Under the pieces are notes generated by a model, which was not told the origin of the DNA, made no database searches, and worked only from the letters and a program-made list of their open reading frames with translations. From Sphaeroforma sirkka (taxonomy: Eukaryota > Opisthokonta > Ichthyosporea > Ichthyophonida), in NCBI GenBank assembly GCA_001586965.3, contig LUCW03002351.1, forward strand, positions 1 through 46,575: a stretch of 46,575 bases of DNA. The letters run 5' to 3'. Made by a program: the position numbers and the translations under genes. Shown piece after piece: positions 11,576 to 36,802 of the stretch; the stretch's first letter is position 1, and each line of letters starts with the position of its first letter.

Positions 11576-13739
11576 CGGTGATGCGAGTCCAATATTGGGG
11601 CCCTGAGGGCCGCCAAAACGAAAATATGGAATATGTATTGAAAAATTGGAAATATGAAATATTTAATATGCGCTACAGCACGTTAAAACGTAAATATGTA
11701 TTTAAGAGTACGGCGCATCTGCCATCTGGTATATAATATGAAAATATGCGAGAGGGCATCTATTTTTATAGTACTACCCACTACCCAGGCCTGGTATATA
11801 GAGTGTAGACCTGTGTAGACTATAAAACCCTTAAAATTAACAAAATACAGGGGAACGAACTAACGTCCGAAGAACGATACACGGTCAGAATAATAGTTTT
11901 ATTTAAATAATAAAACAATAACAAAAAAAAACCGAATGTTCCACAGCATTGACTGTCTGACATCACACCAATCCTATTCGCAATATCAAATTTGTCTTCC
12001 TGAATCCGGAGAGTTTTGACTTCTGAGTTCTGACTCCTGAAAGTAGAATCCAACTATTTGATGCGTTGCATAGTCCCAACATTCATATGAGGGATTATTT
12101 CTGAGTCATAGTATTTAACCGACACGCCCAGGCCCGCGGGCCACGGCCCCGCCGCCCCGCCCTCATTCTCATGTCGGTAATACTAGTGTCATTCTTTTTA
12201 ACTTTAATAGTATGACTATGGGGTTGTTTTGTGGGAAGTTGTGTGTGTGTTACTGTTGTGTTACTGTGTGTATATTTGTATATATACCTGCAACCGATTG
12301 CTAATAAGTACACTTTCAATAACAAGTATATCTTATACAAACACGCTAGTATGCCTAAGTGTGTACTTATTCAGTTTTCAGTACGATGTAAAGACATAGA
12401 TTGTACACACAGGTCACTACTCACTAGAGACTTACAGGCAGACCAGTTCTAGTAGTACACAAAGTGTCACAAACCGTCGTGGTGAGCGGCCTAAAAACAA
12501 CAACGGTCATCAGTTTTCAGTCGCGTTTGATTGGTTAAACACAAGCTTTGTGGCCAGAAATTACATGTTAGGTGCACTATCTGGGTCTTATATGTAAAAT
12601 AATTTGAGGTCAGAATAGTCACCCCTATGCGTTGCGTATGCGTAAAGCATTATAACGTTTAGATCAATAAGTACTAACTTTTAAATGAGGTCTGCGGCCG
12701 TAGCCTTTTTTTTTATAAAAACAAATAAAGCCCCCTTTTTAAAAACTAGTAAAGATTATAAAACTTTTTTTAAAGGACAAAAAAGCACTATAGTATTTTG
12801 GTATTTGGTTCACTGATATTAGAGTGATTGTCAACTCTCAAAACTTTCTGGTGAAATACCGATGATCGTATGTAGAATGTAGATTGCAGTCGATCCTTGA
12901 AGAGTCGAATAGACGACAGGCCGACAGCACGGTGAGTGTTTTCATCTTCACATTTTGTTAAAATAAATTGGAGATGACCAAATATTCGAAAACCGATAAG
13001 GGCCAGGGCCCAGGGTGCCAAACAGGGGGACTGGGATCACTGGCCCCCTGGATTCATAGTCGCACAGTAACTAGTAGCAGTAGACAAATAGACATGTGAT
13101 AATAATACTATATTTGAAACAATAAACATAATCTGACAATTGTCGATATTCATCTGTGGTTTCAGGTTTGCTATACTTTTGTTTTTATATATATATAAAA
13201 ATGGTTACATACAGTGTTATTTGTATTATATTATTTTTAAAAGATAGGACAAAAAAAGAAGTAAAGCAGTGAAACATGCTCAACGGCACAAGCCACAAGT
13301 ATTTATATACTTTTAAAAAAATAGTTGAATACATTTTAAATATACATTTTTTTATTGAAAAATACAATAGCTTTTCCGCGTTTGTATTCTGATACTTCTA
13401 TTATATTTGTTTAAAAAAAATAGTAAGTGATATATATGCCAATACGCTTTCTCTTGACTACTCTCTACTAGTAAACGACACAGCCCCTTGTTGAATAATA
13501 ATAATAAATATCTCTAGTTCTTAACGGACAACGAGTCGATCAGTAGGCTTAATTTTCATTTTTTTTTTTTCACAATGTGATATTACTATTAAAAACAACT
13601 GCTATCGTTTACCACGCGAGTTGACTTTACTCCTGATGCTGGGGTTTAATTTCAATTCAGACAGAAATGTAAATATTATTGAATTTCAGAATTCAGAATC
13701 TCAGACTCACTCAAGAATCGCTTGTGGTATTTAGGCTTA

Positions 13740-13960
13740 AAATCAGTCTACAGTCTACAATCTATCACTCTACAGTCTAATACTACAGTCTAGTGAGTCT
13801 TACACTACAGTCTACACTACACTACACTATTTAGACCAGAGTCTACATGTAACGCTCACTAGCTTACACTCTAGTAACTCTACATGTGGTCTACACTCTA
13901 CAGTCTACACTCTATAGTAGACTACATGTACAGTCTACACTATTGACTCCACTCATCAGA
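13740..13960. repeat. CTACAGTCTACACTCTA minisatellite
   Basis: Loosely tandem CTACAGTCTA / CACTCTACAG words, reverse complement in type to the array at 11000-11125. The two arrays form an imperfect inverted pair about 2.6 kb apart. Confidence 0.8.
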
Positions 13961-15421
13961 GTAGGGTAGTAGTGAGTACTGAGTATAAACCCACTGGCAG
14001 TTTGGCACTCTCTCTACGTCTAAAGAGTTAAGCCTGAAGTACCTACTGCATCCATTTAAAGTGATGGAGCAATGGAGTTTTTGACTCTATGCTGGGATCG
14101 GAGTATGTAGTCAGTTAGAGGCTGAGCCTTTTTTTCAGTTTAGAGAGTAGAGCTATTAGAGCAAACAAGATGAAACTACACAATGCTTGAATAATGTTAT
14201 TCATTTTATTACAATTCTTCCATACATAGTACTTTTAAATTTTTGCTTTTGTTTTTTATTCTAAATGGAGCAGGGGCCAACCGCTGCAAGCCCGCATGCT
14301 GGCGTAAAGAAAAAATATGTTCAACAAGAGATTGAACAGAAGAGTGAAAGAAAGCATAGAGACAGATTCTTTTTTCGATTTTTTTTAATAGCGCAGTTTT
14401 GTTTTGCTTTTTTTAAAAACAATTTTTTTATACTGTTTTTCTTACCGAAATGGCACACTCTGGCACGGCCGCTCGGAATACGGGTGTCTCGCGCCCGTCG
14501 GGCATTAACTTCAGACGTCAGAGTTCAGAGTATGTATGCTTATCTTATAAAACAATCATTGCTGCTCAACTTGCTTTGGTAAAAAAAAAAATGCTTTTGA
14601 TGGTAGTCATGGTCACTCATACTGACTATCTCACACATTTGACATGATGATGGTGCCTCTCACTCTCTCTAGAGAGAGAGTAGAGTCTACTAGAGTAGAG
14701 AGCCTACCCCTGGTCCTAGTCCCTGAATCCTGGCGCCCGCCCGTGGCGGCCTTGCCCCTGCTGCAGTGGGGGTCGGCCTGAGAGTCCGGGCCAGCCGCCA
14801 GACTGGGAGTCTGGGAGTCTGGGACCTGAGAGGCTGAGAGTCTGGGACTGTCACAGTGTCACCTGGTGATTTGATAAAAAAGTTTAAAAAAGTTGGATCG
14901 ATCAGTCTGGTGCTCCGTAGTGTACTCATCAGGTCTTAGGAGTTAGGACTTATCAAGCTCAGTACTCAGGAGTCAAAGCACAGTCTCCGAGGTAGAGTGG
15001 CTGAGTGGACGGCTGACGCCTTTGTGATTGGTAGAATTTGTACTGCTATAGCCTATATGCTCGCCATTTATAAATAGACACACCAATACAGTAGAAGAAT
15101 TTAAACAGAGTTTTAGAGAAAGCCATTCAGGCATTCAACCGGTGGATTCATGAGCTGTGTAGCACATCACAGAGACGCAGCCACGCAGGTCGCTTTGTCA
15201 AATGCGTACAGGGTGGAGTCTGCCGTCTGCACGTTTATTTATTATTTTGTATTTATTATTTAAAAAAAAATGTCATCAGCATCCCCCCCCCCCAGGATGT
15301 TGCCCGCCATATATGCCATGGCGATCTCGAATTCTCAAATGTGCGAAAGAAACAGATATACAATAACAGTTTAGAGCATCCCGGTATTTACTGTCAGCCC
15401 ACTTTGTTGAATACAGCGCAA

Positions 15422-15432
15422 GTATAAATATA
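15422..15432 (+). promoter_or_regulatory. Probable TATA box of the PL14 lyase gene
   Basis: TATAAATATATAG lies about 70 bp before the lyase ATG, in non-repetitive sequence. This is a normal TATA-to-start distance for a gene with a short 5' leader. Position and sequence are the only support. Confidence 0.45.
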
Positions 15433-15498
15433 TAGTTGCACAGCTACTAGACTTCAAAAATCACAACAACTATTATCTTGCAAAACCCCAACATCAAC

Positions 15499-16410
15499 AT
15501 GTTTAGGAAGTGTATATGCGCAATTCTCATCGTAGCGAGTTCTGCTGTACTTGCTGCTCCAATGAGGAGGTCTGCTACTGCATTGTCGGTGTCAAATTTT
15601 AACTCATATAATGTAGATGATGCTTTAGATGTATATGAGGATTTCAAGGCTCCCTTCATGGGTTGCTATGGTATGCAGCGGAAAGGAAGCGACTGTACAG
15701 CAGACCGAGAAAACGATGCTTTCATTATCGCCGACCCCTCTTCCTCGTCAACAAAAGTGATGGAAATAAAGATGAAAGCCGGTGCCCATGGCACAAACCA
15801 GCACAGTGGTGGCCAATTCAATACGCTGCAGTTTGAAGACTATGCGGGTCTCGATGAGGCCACTTTAGAATACAGCGTCTTCTTCCCTTCAGATTTCGAG
15901 TGGGTCAAAGGAGGTAAACTACCCGGATTGCATGGTGGAGCATCGTCCGGAAAAATGCAATGTTCGGGAGGCACCAAGAGTACTGGAACAAACTGCTGGT
16001 CAACCAGGCTTATGTGGAGAGAGAATGGCGCGGGCGAGGTCTATTTGTACGCACCTATGTCTCTACAGTCTGAAGCTTTTTGCAAAAGATGCGATAACAT
16101 GAGTTCTTGCTCTACCTCTGAGGCGACTTGCTCATTGAATCGTGGAAGTTGGAGCTTTCAAAGAGGAAGTTGGTCGCATGTCAAGCAGACAGTTCGTCTG
16201 AATACTGTGGGGTCAAATGATGGGCAAATCAAACTGTGGGTGAATGGTAATCTGGTGATGTCAGAAACTATTGTACTGCGAAGCACTGATTCGGTGACAC
16301 ACTTAGGCATGTTTTACAGTGTGTTTTACGGAGGATCTGGATCAAGTTATGCACCTAAAACTGATCAATCGCTGCAGTTTAAGAACTTCAAACTCACGGC
16401 CGGTTTGTAA
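15499..16410 (+). CDS. Secreted polysaccharide lyase family 14 (alginate/glucuronan lyase type), single exon, 303 aa
   Basis: PL14 enzymes cleave alginate or related uronic-acid polymers by beta-elimination outside the cell. Residues 1-19 (MFRKCICAILIVASSAVLA) form a signal peptide. The beta-jelly-roll motifs are in order: YSVFFPSDFEWVKGGKLPGL, STRLMWR, VYLYAP, WSHVKQTVRLN, GQIKLWVNGNLV and FYSVFYGGS...SYAPKTDQ. The PL14 active-site set is present with family spacing: Lys140 (GGKLPG), Ser168 and Arg170 (STR), Tyr182 and Tyr184 (VYLY). I chose the ATG at 15499; an upstream in-frame TTG at 15478 is not a usual start and would bury the signal peptide. The gene has no intron although both flanking genes are heavily split, which hints at acquisition by transfer or retrocopying. 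It runs tail-to-tail with SSRP1. Exact substrate cannot be read from sequence. Confidence 0.92.
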   Translation: MFRKCICAILIVASSAVLAAPMRRSATALSVSNFNSYNVDDALDVYEDFKAPFMGCYGMQRKGSDCTADRENDAFIIADPSSSSTKVMEIKMKAGAHGTNQHSGGQFNTLQFEDYAGLDEATLEYSVFFPSDFEWVKGGKLPGLHGGASSGKMQCSGGTKSTGTNCWSTRLMWRENGAGEVYLYAPMSLQSEAFCKRCDNMSSCSTSEATCSLNRGSWSFQRGSWSHVKQTVRLNTVGSNDGQIKLWVNGNLVMSETIVLRSTDSVTHLGMFYSVFYGGSGSSYAPKTDQSLQFKNFKLTAGL

Positions 16411-16921
16411 TCAAGAAAATCTCACAAACGTCCTAAGAATATATTCAGCTCGTGTGGCGTCGACATTCAGATCCGATAAGCCCAGGGAAATACGTCATGC
16501 CAGTGCGGTATTGGCAAGCATCGCAAAAATAGTAATAAATATACATGAATAACACATCTTGAGATATTTATTTTGTTAATTTGTCTGTTCTCGAAGTCTC
16601 CTTGAGTCTCGCTTGTAAGTAGGTTGAAAAATGAGAGGAGAGCCAAATTAACATATAATGATATGGCAAAATGCACGCGTACTATATATAATGGCAGGTT
16701 GTTGTTCACACTGCGATAGGTCTCTAAGCGTTCACTACGCCTGATAGCATGATATCAGATCATGATCTGTGGTACGGGATCAATGATCACCTTAAGGAAA
16801 CTTTCAACTATGTGTAACGCAATCGATCTGTCATATGTTTTGTTATTTCCTTTATTAGTTAGGCATAGGTACGTCAACATTAGAGCGGTTTATTTCTCGT
16901 CGATGCTGTGTACTAACGTAC
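16411..16921. other. Convergent 3' flanks of the lyase and SSRP1 genes
   Basis: Contains an AATAAA at 16534-16539, about 125 bp after the lyase stop, a plausible polyadenylation signal. No further gene or repeat is seen. Confidence 0.45.
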
Positions 16922-30132
<13,211 letters not shown>

Positions 30133-31443
30133 GGTATATATCTACCACTATATCGAACTCGTCGTAATTCTAGAGTACGTGTAGTAGCACCTGTTCAAGT
30201 AAGACTAATGCTTCATGTAAGTGTGTATAGTATCCCGAGATCCGATGAACACGTTAAGTGTATAGTATGTGTACTCAGTACTGCTGTTGGTATTCGCGAT
30301 ACTTTAGAAGTGTACACAGAACTGTAAATAAATAAATGCATATTTCACATGCTTCAGCTCAATGCCTCCATTGGTCTTGGTTTTCGTCATAGAAGAAAAG
30401 CGCGGCATCATCAAAAGATTTTATTGTATTTTTCCAAACTTTTTATGATTTGATATTTTTTTTGATATTTTTTTGGCATTATTTTCAAAACGGGACATCG
30501 GGGCCCTCGAGATGGAACAGGGACTGGACCATACCATAAGGCTGAGGCTGAGGCTGAGGCTTGGATACAACAAGGCTTTTATTTAATATATTTTTAGGCG
30601 TCTTGTTTTGAGATTTCAGATTTCAGATTTGGGAACATTCTGAAAAATGTTCAACAAATGTCCCAGCCCTGACCAATCAGATTTTTGGATGGTATATAAG
30701 ATTTCAGAAAAATGTTCCTCGAAATAGCCAGAGTTTTTAGCGTAATTTGGCTGAATGTTCATCAAAAAGTCCAGTTTTTGATTTTTATGTTGAACCACAC
30801 CTCGATGGAAAAAGCAAAAAAAAAAAGAGCCGGTTTCTGAAACACAGCTGTCAGGGAGTACTTGACCTACGTTATACGTACGAGAATATACATGAATTCA
30901 CATGTGCATACGACAGTCGACAGCTTGCTAGCACACGCGCCTCTTTCTGCACTTACTGGAGCGGTCCCTCTGTGCTCGATGTGAAAAGATATTTTGTATG
31001 CAATTTCGACTGGATTATATTCCTCCTGAAGGTATTTATATTCACTGTATCCATTATGTTCGATGATATACTGGACTTATGCGAACCTCGCTCAGACACC
31101 AAGCAGTGGTGAAGCCGAATCCTGATGCACAAGCCGCCTTTGCTACCTAAATCTGCGCATCTGCACATTTAGTACCGCTGTAACTACGTAGTAGTAGACG
31201 ATACAATTTGCAATATGTTAAGATTGTACTGAGCTTGAGACGTCGGTTTAGAATACATGCTTCTGCGACATAAAACGAATTGCTGTGCACGTTACAAATC
31301 TGATATGACAACAATGGTGAATAAGCATACCTAGTATACCTCTGTCGGCACACACTTAACTTGGCAAGTTGTCAGAAAATATTTGTCTCTGCAAGCACAC
31401 GCCGTTTTGCAAAAACACACACACAAAAAAAAGCAGCTGTTCC
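30133..31443. other. Intergenic region upstream of SSRP1, no gene recognised
   Basis: Contains a short GGCTGA triplet repeat (30540-30560) and AT-rich sequence with AATGTTC-type words (30640-30770). The 121-codon open frame at 30747-31112 (+) has no recognisable domain. The SSRP1 promoter should lie near the left end, but no clear core element stands out. Confidence 0.45.
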
Positions 31444-31730
31444 ATTAGAGAAAATCTTTCGGAATATAAGCCTCAAGACCGTCGGGGCCCAAAACACGTT
31501 TTTTCTGATATTTTCTAAGAAAAGTAAAAATCACACACACAAATACACACATCAATACACCTACAACACACCTCACCTACAGTCACAGCGCTAGTATCGC
31601 TACCAACACGCATACGATGTGGGTCGTAGCACTATATAGCTTAATTAGACTACGTTCTTTCCAGTGAGCACATCGGATTTCTCATACGATGCAATTAAGC
31701 CCCACTTTTTACCATCAGAAGGCAAGATCA
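31444..31730 (+). repeat. Left terminal inverted repeat of the DNA transposon
   Basis: Matches the reverse complement of 42849-43129 with scattered substitutions and small gaps. The shared blocks include CCTCAAGACCGTCGG, GGCCCAAAACACG, GCGCTAGTATCGCT, ACGATGTGGGTCGTAGCACT and CATCAGAAGG. It contains a TATATAG (31632) and a TTCTTTCCAG acceptor-like site (31655-31664), then the first visible transposase codons. Confidence 0.92.
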
Positions 31731-32466
31731 CTTTGCGCTCCGATCACGTAGTGAGCTACTTTTATCTAAATACCATCAGGTTTCACACTAGCGACCATGT
31801 CGAGTACAAGGTGCATCCCACAGAAAGAGAAAGCATTCAAGCAGAGCTGTATATGTGAACTGAAAGGATGTTTGAATTGTACTGCTCGTAAGATTAAACT
31901 AAACTGAGTGATGATGCCATTGCGCTTCGATGGATAAAAATATTACAACCACACGGGAACGAAGATACATGGCAGAAGGCTATGGCCAAGCGCCGAACGA
32001 TACATAACAATACATTTATCAACGCTCGACACTTCTCCTTACAGCAACTAGTGAATAGAGGTAATGATATACATGCCGGGCCTAACGCCATACCCAAACT
32101 GATGCATCAATGGAACGCAGATCGAAATATACTTGAGTATGCAAGGGTACAGTGTATATGTACAAACGATGATTCCGTGTGTGGTGAAGATCTACGCCAT
32201 GGAGGTTATTTTCTCGTTCCCCGTGGCCAAAGGTATAGAAAGAGGGCGATAAGCTGGGTAGAAATAGTTGTGCGCGATCAGAAGAAAAAGAAACCGATCA
32301 TGTCCGACTTAAACGATCATACATCAAAAAGGTGCTATTCACCACTTCCCCGCTGAATACATTAAGAACAATGAAATACGAAAGACTCTCGTACCCGGGG
32401 CTATGCCGTCGTTTACTTCAGTTTACTTTCAACCGAAAACAACGTCTAGATCTACAACTACACCTT

Positions 32467-33063
32467 TGTAAACTTCGATGGAAATTACTAGGTTTCAAAC
32501 TATATTAAACTAAAATACAATTTAGTCAGTTAGGATTTAGCAGTGGTAGCTTGTGTAAGAATGATCGGGACTGCCTCTTGTTAAGAGCCTAAATATCCTC
32601 GATCACACAGGGCGTACCTCTAGCTGTTCTTTATTGAATAATTTTCACTAGAAGTACTAAGTGTTCATAACCACATGCCTAATTTGTAGATAGACATAAT
32701 AGCGTAAGTCACGTTAATACATTAGCTGATATGAATAAAGTTCTATCTGAAGAAAAGTTAAAAAAAAAGAAAAAGACTTATTGGATTTTGGAGATTGGCG
32801 GGATGACCAAAATCTATAAGTAGTAGTTCGGAGATTATAAAATTTAGTTTAAAATATCCTACATCTACTAATGTCTCAAATAGGTCCAAGTAGATGAGTC
32901 ATACAAAATACTCAGGCTATTGGAGCCATCAAAGTGAATTTAGAACACTTTGGAAATATTGGAAAAAGAGCTTGCATTAAATTATCTAAAATACAAATAA
33001 AAACCAATGTATTATCTCAATTGATCTTGATATTTTAGACTGACCGGAGGCCGTATTTCTACA
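32467..33063 (-). repeat. LTR (3' LTR relative to the minus-strand genes)
   Basis: On the + strand it begins TGTAAACTTCGATGGAAATT and ends CCGTATTTCTACA. It is almost identical to the two solo LTRs (their reverse complements) and clearly more different from its partner at 39119-39716. Confidence 0.93.
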
Positions 33064-34501
33064 CCTTCTGACCGAGCTTGCATTCATTAGTAAGTAAGTT
33101 CAAAGAATTATCTGCTCTGTTGGTAATCAAATCAGAAAGCTTAGTCACATAGGAAGTAGATGGCAAATAGGGAATTTCAGATCCATCCGGGTTTGTAGTC
33201 ACCTGAGGAAACCCTTTCTGTTTATCTCGTGTGTTCTTATGTAAACGCTTATTCCATTTCTTATTAAAAATACGAAGGAAGTCGCGAGATTCACGAAACG
33301 CGTCGGAGGTTAGCCAAGCTACTGTTCCATCCATAAAACGGGTCTTGTAGTAAGTGTAACCGTCTTCGGATGTTTTGTCAATTTTGTGACTCCATAACTG
33401 GGACATCAGAATTAAATGAGCGAGCGAATGAGAGTTCGGAGGTAGGGATACGGTGAGTGCCTAGATTTGTTGCGCTAGTACCATCAATGTTATTCACTTC
33501 GTAAGTATCACTCTTCTCATCATGGTAGGCAATAACAAAGGGTCCGATTGTCTTAGAAGAGAGTTCGGTAACGTTGGCATTGCGATTTATAATGCTAATA
33601 TAATCGCCAACTTTGAACTGAACAATGTTCTTAGTGTTATTCCATCGGTCATACGCTTTAAGTAGGACACGATTTTTGTGCTCGAGTAAACAGGGGTAAA
33701 CAACGTTCTGCATATGCTCGATCTTCTGTAGCCACGGAGTAACGTATTTCTCGGGCGCAGTTTTGTCAAACGTTGCTTGTAATTCACTATAGCGGCCAAA
33801 GAAATAGTGAAACGGGAGTGTTCCAGTTTGAGGATTCATGCAGTTATTCATTTGAATCTGAACCCATTTCAAATGATAAGGTCGCATATCCTCAACGTCA
33901 TCTAGTGCGGTACGCAATATCTTCTTCAGTTCTCTATGACGTGTCTCATTTGCACCCTGCGTTTGAGGTTTTAAGGTACACCACGCCTATGGGTCATGCC
34001 TGATACGAGTATAAGTGCCTCCATTACGTCGGTACAAAACTCACTACCGTTATCAGAACATAGTACTCAGGGGAAACCGAAGTCATTGAAGACTTGATAG
34101 CATAATTCTGCCATTGTTTGTGGACGTTTGTTCGGTATTGCATAAAGCAAGTTATAGCCCGAAGCCACACATAAGAAATGACAGATATATACATCGCCAG
34201 TATGCTTGGATCGCGGGAGTTTAACCAAATCGACTATGACTCGGCGCATCGGTTGGTCTTCTGTCACACTTTTTAGGGGTGCCCAACCGTATCGCTTGAT
34301 CTGGTTCTTTTCACAATCAGTACAGCGTCGGTATACTTCACGTATGGTTTCTTTCAGCGCCGGGTGATCAAGCCCTGCACGAATAGCCATTTTATAAGTA
34401 TACTCATATGCTCGATGCGTTAAATTATGTATAATTTTAACTCTACTTTCGAGCTCCTCTAAGTCAGTCAGATTCTGCGTAACGCTGGCTGGATGAACCA
34501 T
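33059..34501 (-). pseudogene. Gypsy integrase, with C-terminal GPF-type and chromo-like segments, broken
   Basis: Integrase joins retrotransposon cDNA to host DNA. The HHCC zinc-binding segment is visible in 34260-34440 (HNLTH ... RCTDCEKNQ). The catalytic core follows with the first Asp in RVIVDLVKLPR and the second in SDNGSEF. The third residue, Glu, is in GANETRHRELKK. A TGA stop lies just before the second-Asp block (34067-34069) and a frame change follows it near 33970. The C-terminal part (33378-33917) has a GPFVIAYH strand typical of gypsy integrases. The last frame (33059-33406) has a weak chromodomain-like YYKTRFMDGTVAWLT segment that ends at the LTR edge. Confidence 0.88.
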
Positions 34502-35430
34502 AGTTCTGTTGGAAAGGGCAACCTCAGTATCAGGAGGGGTAGACTCCTGAGATACATAATTGACAACATTAGATTGTTGAAGTATCTTCTTCAGTTGTTT
34601 TGCAACTCCTGGCTGTTCTTTAAGCAGCGCTTTAGGGCTTTGAGTCTTTGATCCATGGCCTTAGCTAGTTCCATGTTTATACGATCTAATGCCGTCTCAA
34701 TCGGCATTACCTCGACTGCATTCTTGTTGGGTGCATGTGTTGGACGAGTCTTGAGCTTTTGTTCAAACTCCTTAGACTCTTCTAGTTTAGCTAAGAACTC
34801 GGTTGAGGGTTTCTACTTAGTGGTACCTGCAGGACCGATGCGACAAACGATGGTGTGTTTCCAAGGTGTCTTCTTAATAGAATAGGATTCCTGATACAAG
34901 AACGTGTCGGTTTCACGGTCGACATAGATAGGCTCGTCTTGTATAATATTAATTAAATCACGTATAATGGGTCGTAGCTACGTAAGGGACAACACAGCGT
35001 AATGGAAGACTTAGTGATATTAACATAATTTAACAACTGTGCGATAAGTTGCCAAGGTGGGTTAGCCCACGCATTATGCTTTGATAAGTCAAGCTGAAAT
35101 GCATCACCTTTAGGATGAGTCAACGACCTATATTCAAAAAGCTGTTTGTTATGTTCTGCGGCGTTAATATCAATGGTAAATGGACCCCATCTTGATTGAG
35201 CGAGGTTAAACCATTTCATATTAAACATCCAATCGGTTGCTAACAACTCTTTAACTGTTTTCTGGTAGTCAGGGACAAGTCGAGAGAGCATGTCAGGAAG
35301 ATGATTATGTATTCCTGGTATGTGTGTAATGTTAGAAGCGAACTTAGCAATGATGTCATGCCAGCGGCTCACCAACTGTGAATCAGGGTTCATGTCTTTG
35401 AAATATGTTAAAGACTTTTGATCACAGGCG
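34502..35430 (-). pseudogene. Linker between RNase H and integrase, with NPPW (DIRS-like, adenine-methylase-related) module
   Basis: After the RNase H end (SRWHDIIAKFASNITHIPG, near 35310-35370) comes a region not usual in gypsy pol: RWGPFTIDINAAEHNK, then GDAFQLDLSKHNAWANPPW and, about 20 residues later, TLCCPL. This pattern (W-G-P-x-x-I-D ... D-A-F-x-x-D ... N-P-P-W ... P) resembles the module downstream of RT/RNase H in DIRS-like elements that is related to DNA adenine methylases. NPPW itself is the methylase motif IV form. A further charged linker (34560-34950) leads to integrase and contains a TAG stop and a frame change. Function in a gypsy element is unknown. Confidence 0.6.
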
Positions 35431-35480
35431 ACAGTGAAGTAACTTCCATAAAGGTAGTCTTTAAACTGTTTTAGCGCAGT

Positions 35481-36078
35481 TGTAGAAATACGGCCTCCGG
35501 TCAGTCTAAAATATCAAGATCAATTGAGATAATACATTGGTTTTTATTTGTATTTTAAATAATTTAGTACAAGCTCTTTTTCCAATATTTCCAAAATGTT
35601 CTAAATTCACTTTGATGGCTCCAATAGCCTGAGTATTTGGTATGACTCATCTACTTGGACCTATTTGAGACATTAGTAGATGTAGGATATTATAAACTAA
35701 ATTTTATAATCTCCGAACTACTACTTATAGATTTTGGTCATCCCGCCAATCTCCAAAATCCAATAAGTCTTTTTCTTTTTTTTTTTTCTTTTCTTCAGAT
35801 ATAACTTTATTCATATCAGCTAATGTATTAACGTGACTTACGCTATTATGTCTATCTACAAATTAGGCATGTGGTTATGAACACTTAGTACTTCTAGTGA
35901 AAATTATTCAATAAAGAACAGCTAGAGGTACGCCCTGTGTGATCGAGGATATTTAGGCTCTTAACAAGAGGCAGTCCCGATCATTCTTACACAAGCTACC
36001 ACTGCTAAATCCTAACTGACTAAATTGTATTTTAGTTTAATACAGTTTGAAACCTAGTAATTTCCATCGAAGTTTACA
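35481..36078 (+). mobile_element. Solo LTR, inserted in reverse orientation in the RNase H region
   Basis: Begins TGTAGAAATACGGCC and ends CGAAGTTTACA on the + strand, the reverse complement of the outer LTRs. The bases CAGT on both sides form a perfect 4-bp target duplication. It splits RNase H between ELLAIVT and ALKQF. A single LTR without internal sequence is the usual product of LTR-LTR recombination. Confidence 0.93.
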
Positions 36079-36802
36079 CAGTAACTATAGCAAGGAGCTC
36101 TTGTTTAACGGTAGGGTAATTTCTTCGACTCTTATTATAACTCTTGCTAAAGAATTGTATGTAACGTGGTTCACCATTTATTGTTTGGTATAGCACTCCA
36201 CCTACCGCTCGGTCTGAAGCGTTGGTTGCTACTTGGAATGGGGCGCCATTCACAGAATATTGCATGATGGGTGCGTCCATTACTTTACTTTTGACTAGCT
36301 TGAATGCATCATCACATTCTTTAGTCCAGAGCTTTCCCAAAGGTCCTTTGTGCAGCCGTAGGTGACTGAAAGGCTTTAAGTAACGAGAAAGATGAGGTAC
36401 CGAATCTGAAAAGAGGTTAACAAACCCACACACAGAGTTCACATCTCTTCCAGTAATCGGTGTTGATGAATCCAACAGAATTTTTTTCTTGCCAGGATCA
36501 ATTTCCACCCCTACTGCAGATACCTTGTAACCAAGTAAGTGTATAGTATCTTTATCAAAAGAACACTTGTCCTCGTTATTCTTAAGTTTGACATGGTTTA
36601 GTCGCTTTAAGACTTCCTTAACGAGTTTAGCATGTTCATATGCTGTCTTTGTAAAGATAATTATATCATCTAAATATACTGATACGTTATCCAACAGGTC
36701 CGCAAATAGTTCCATCATAACTTGTTGGAAGAAAGAAGGTAACATGTGTAAGCCTTCAGATGCACCTTTAAACTGGTAAGTAAAGGAAAAGTATTTCCTA
36801 TC

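Noticed and set aside
15478-15498. Upstream start for the lyase at a TTG
   Set aside because: Not a normal eukaryotic start and it would place a polar stretch before the signal peptide; the ATG at 15499 fits better.
30747-31112. 121-codon plus-strand open frame
   Set aside because: No domain or signal recognised; composition resembles the surrounding non-coding DNA.
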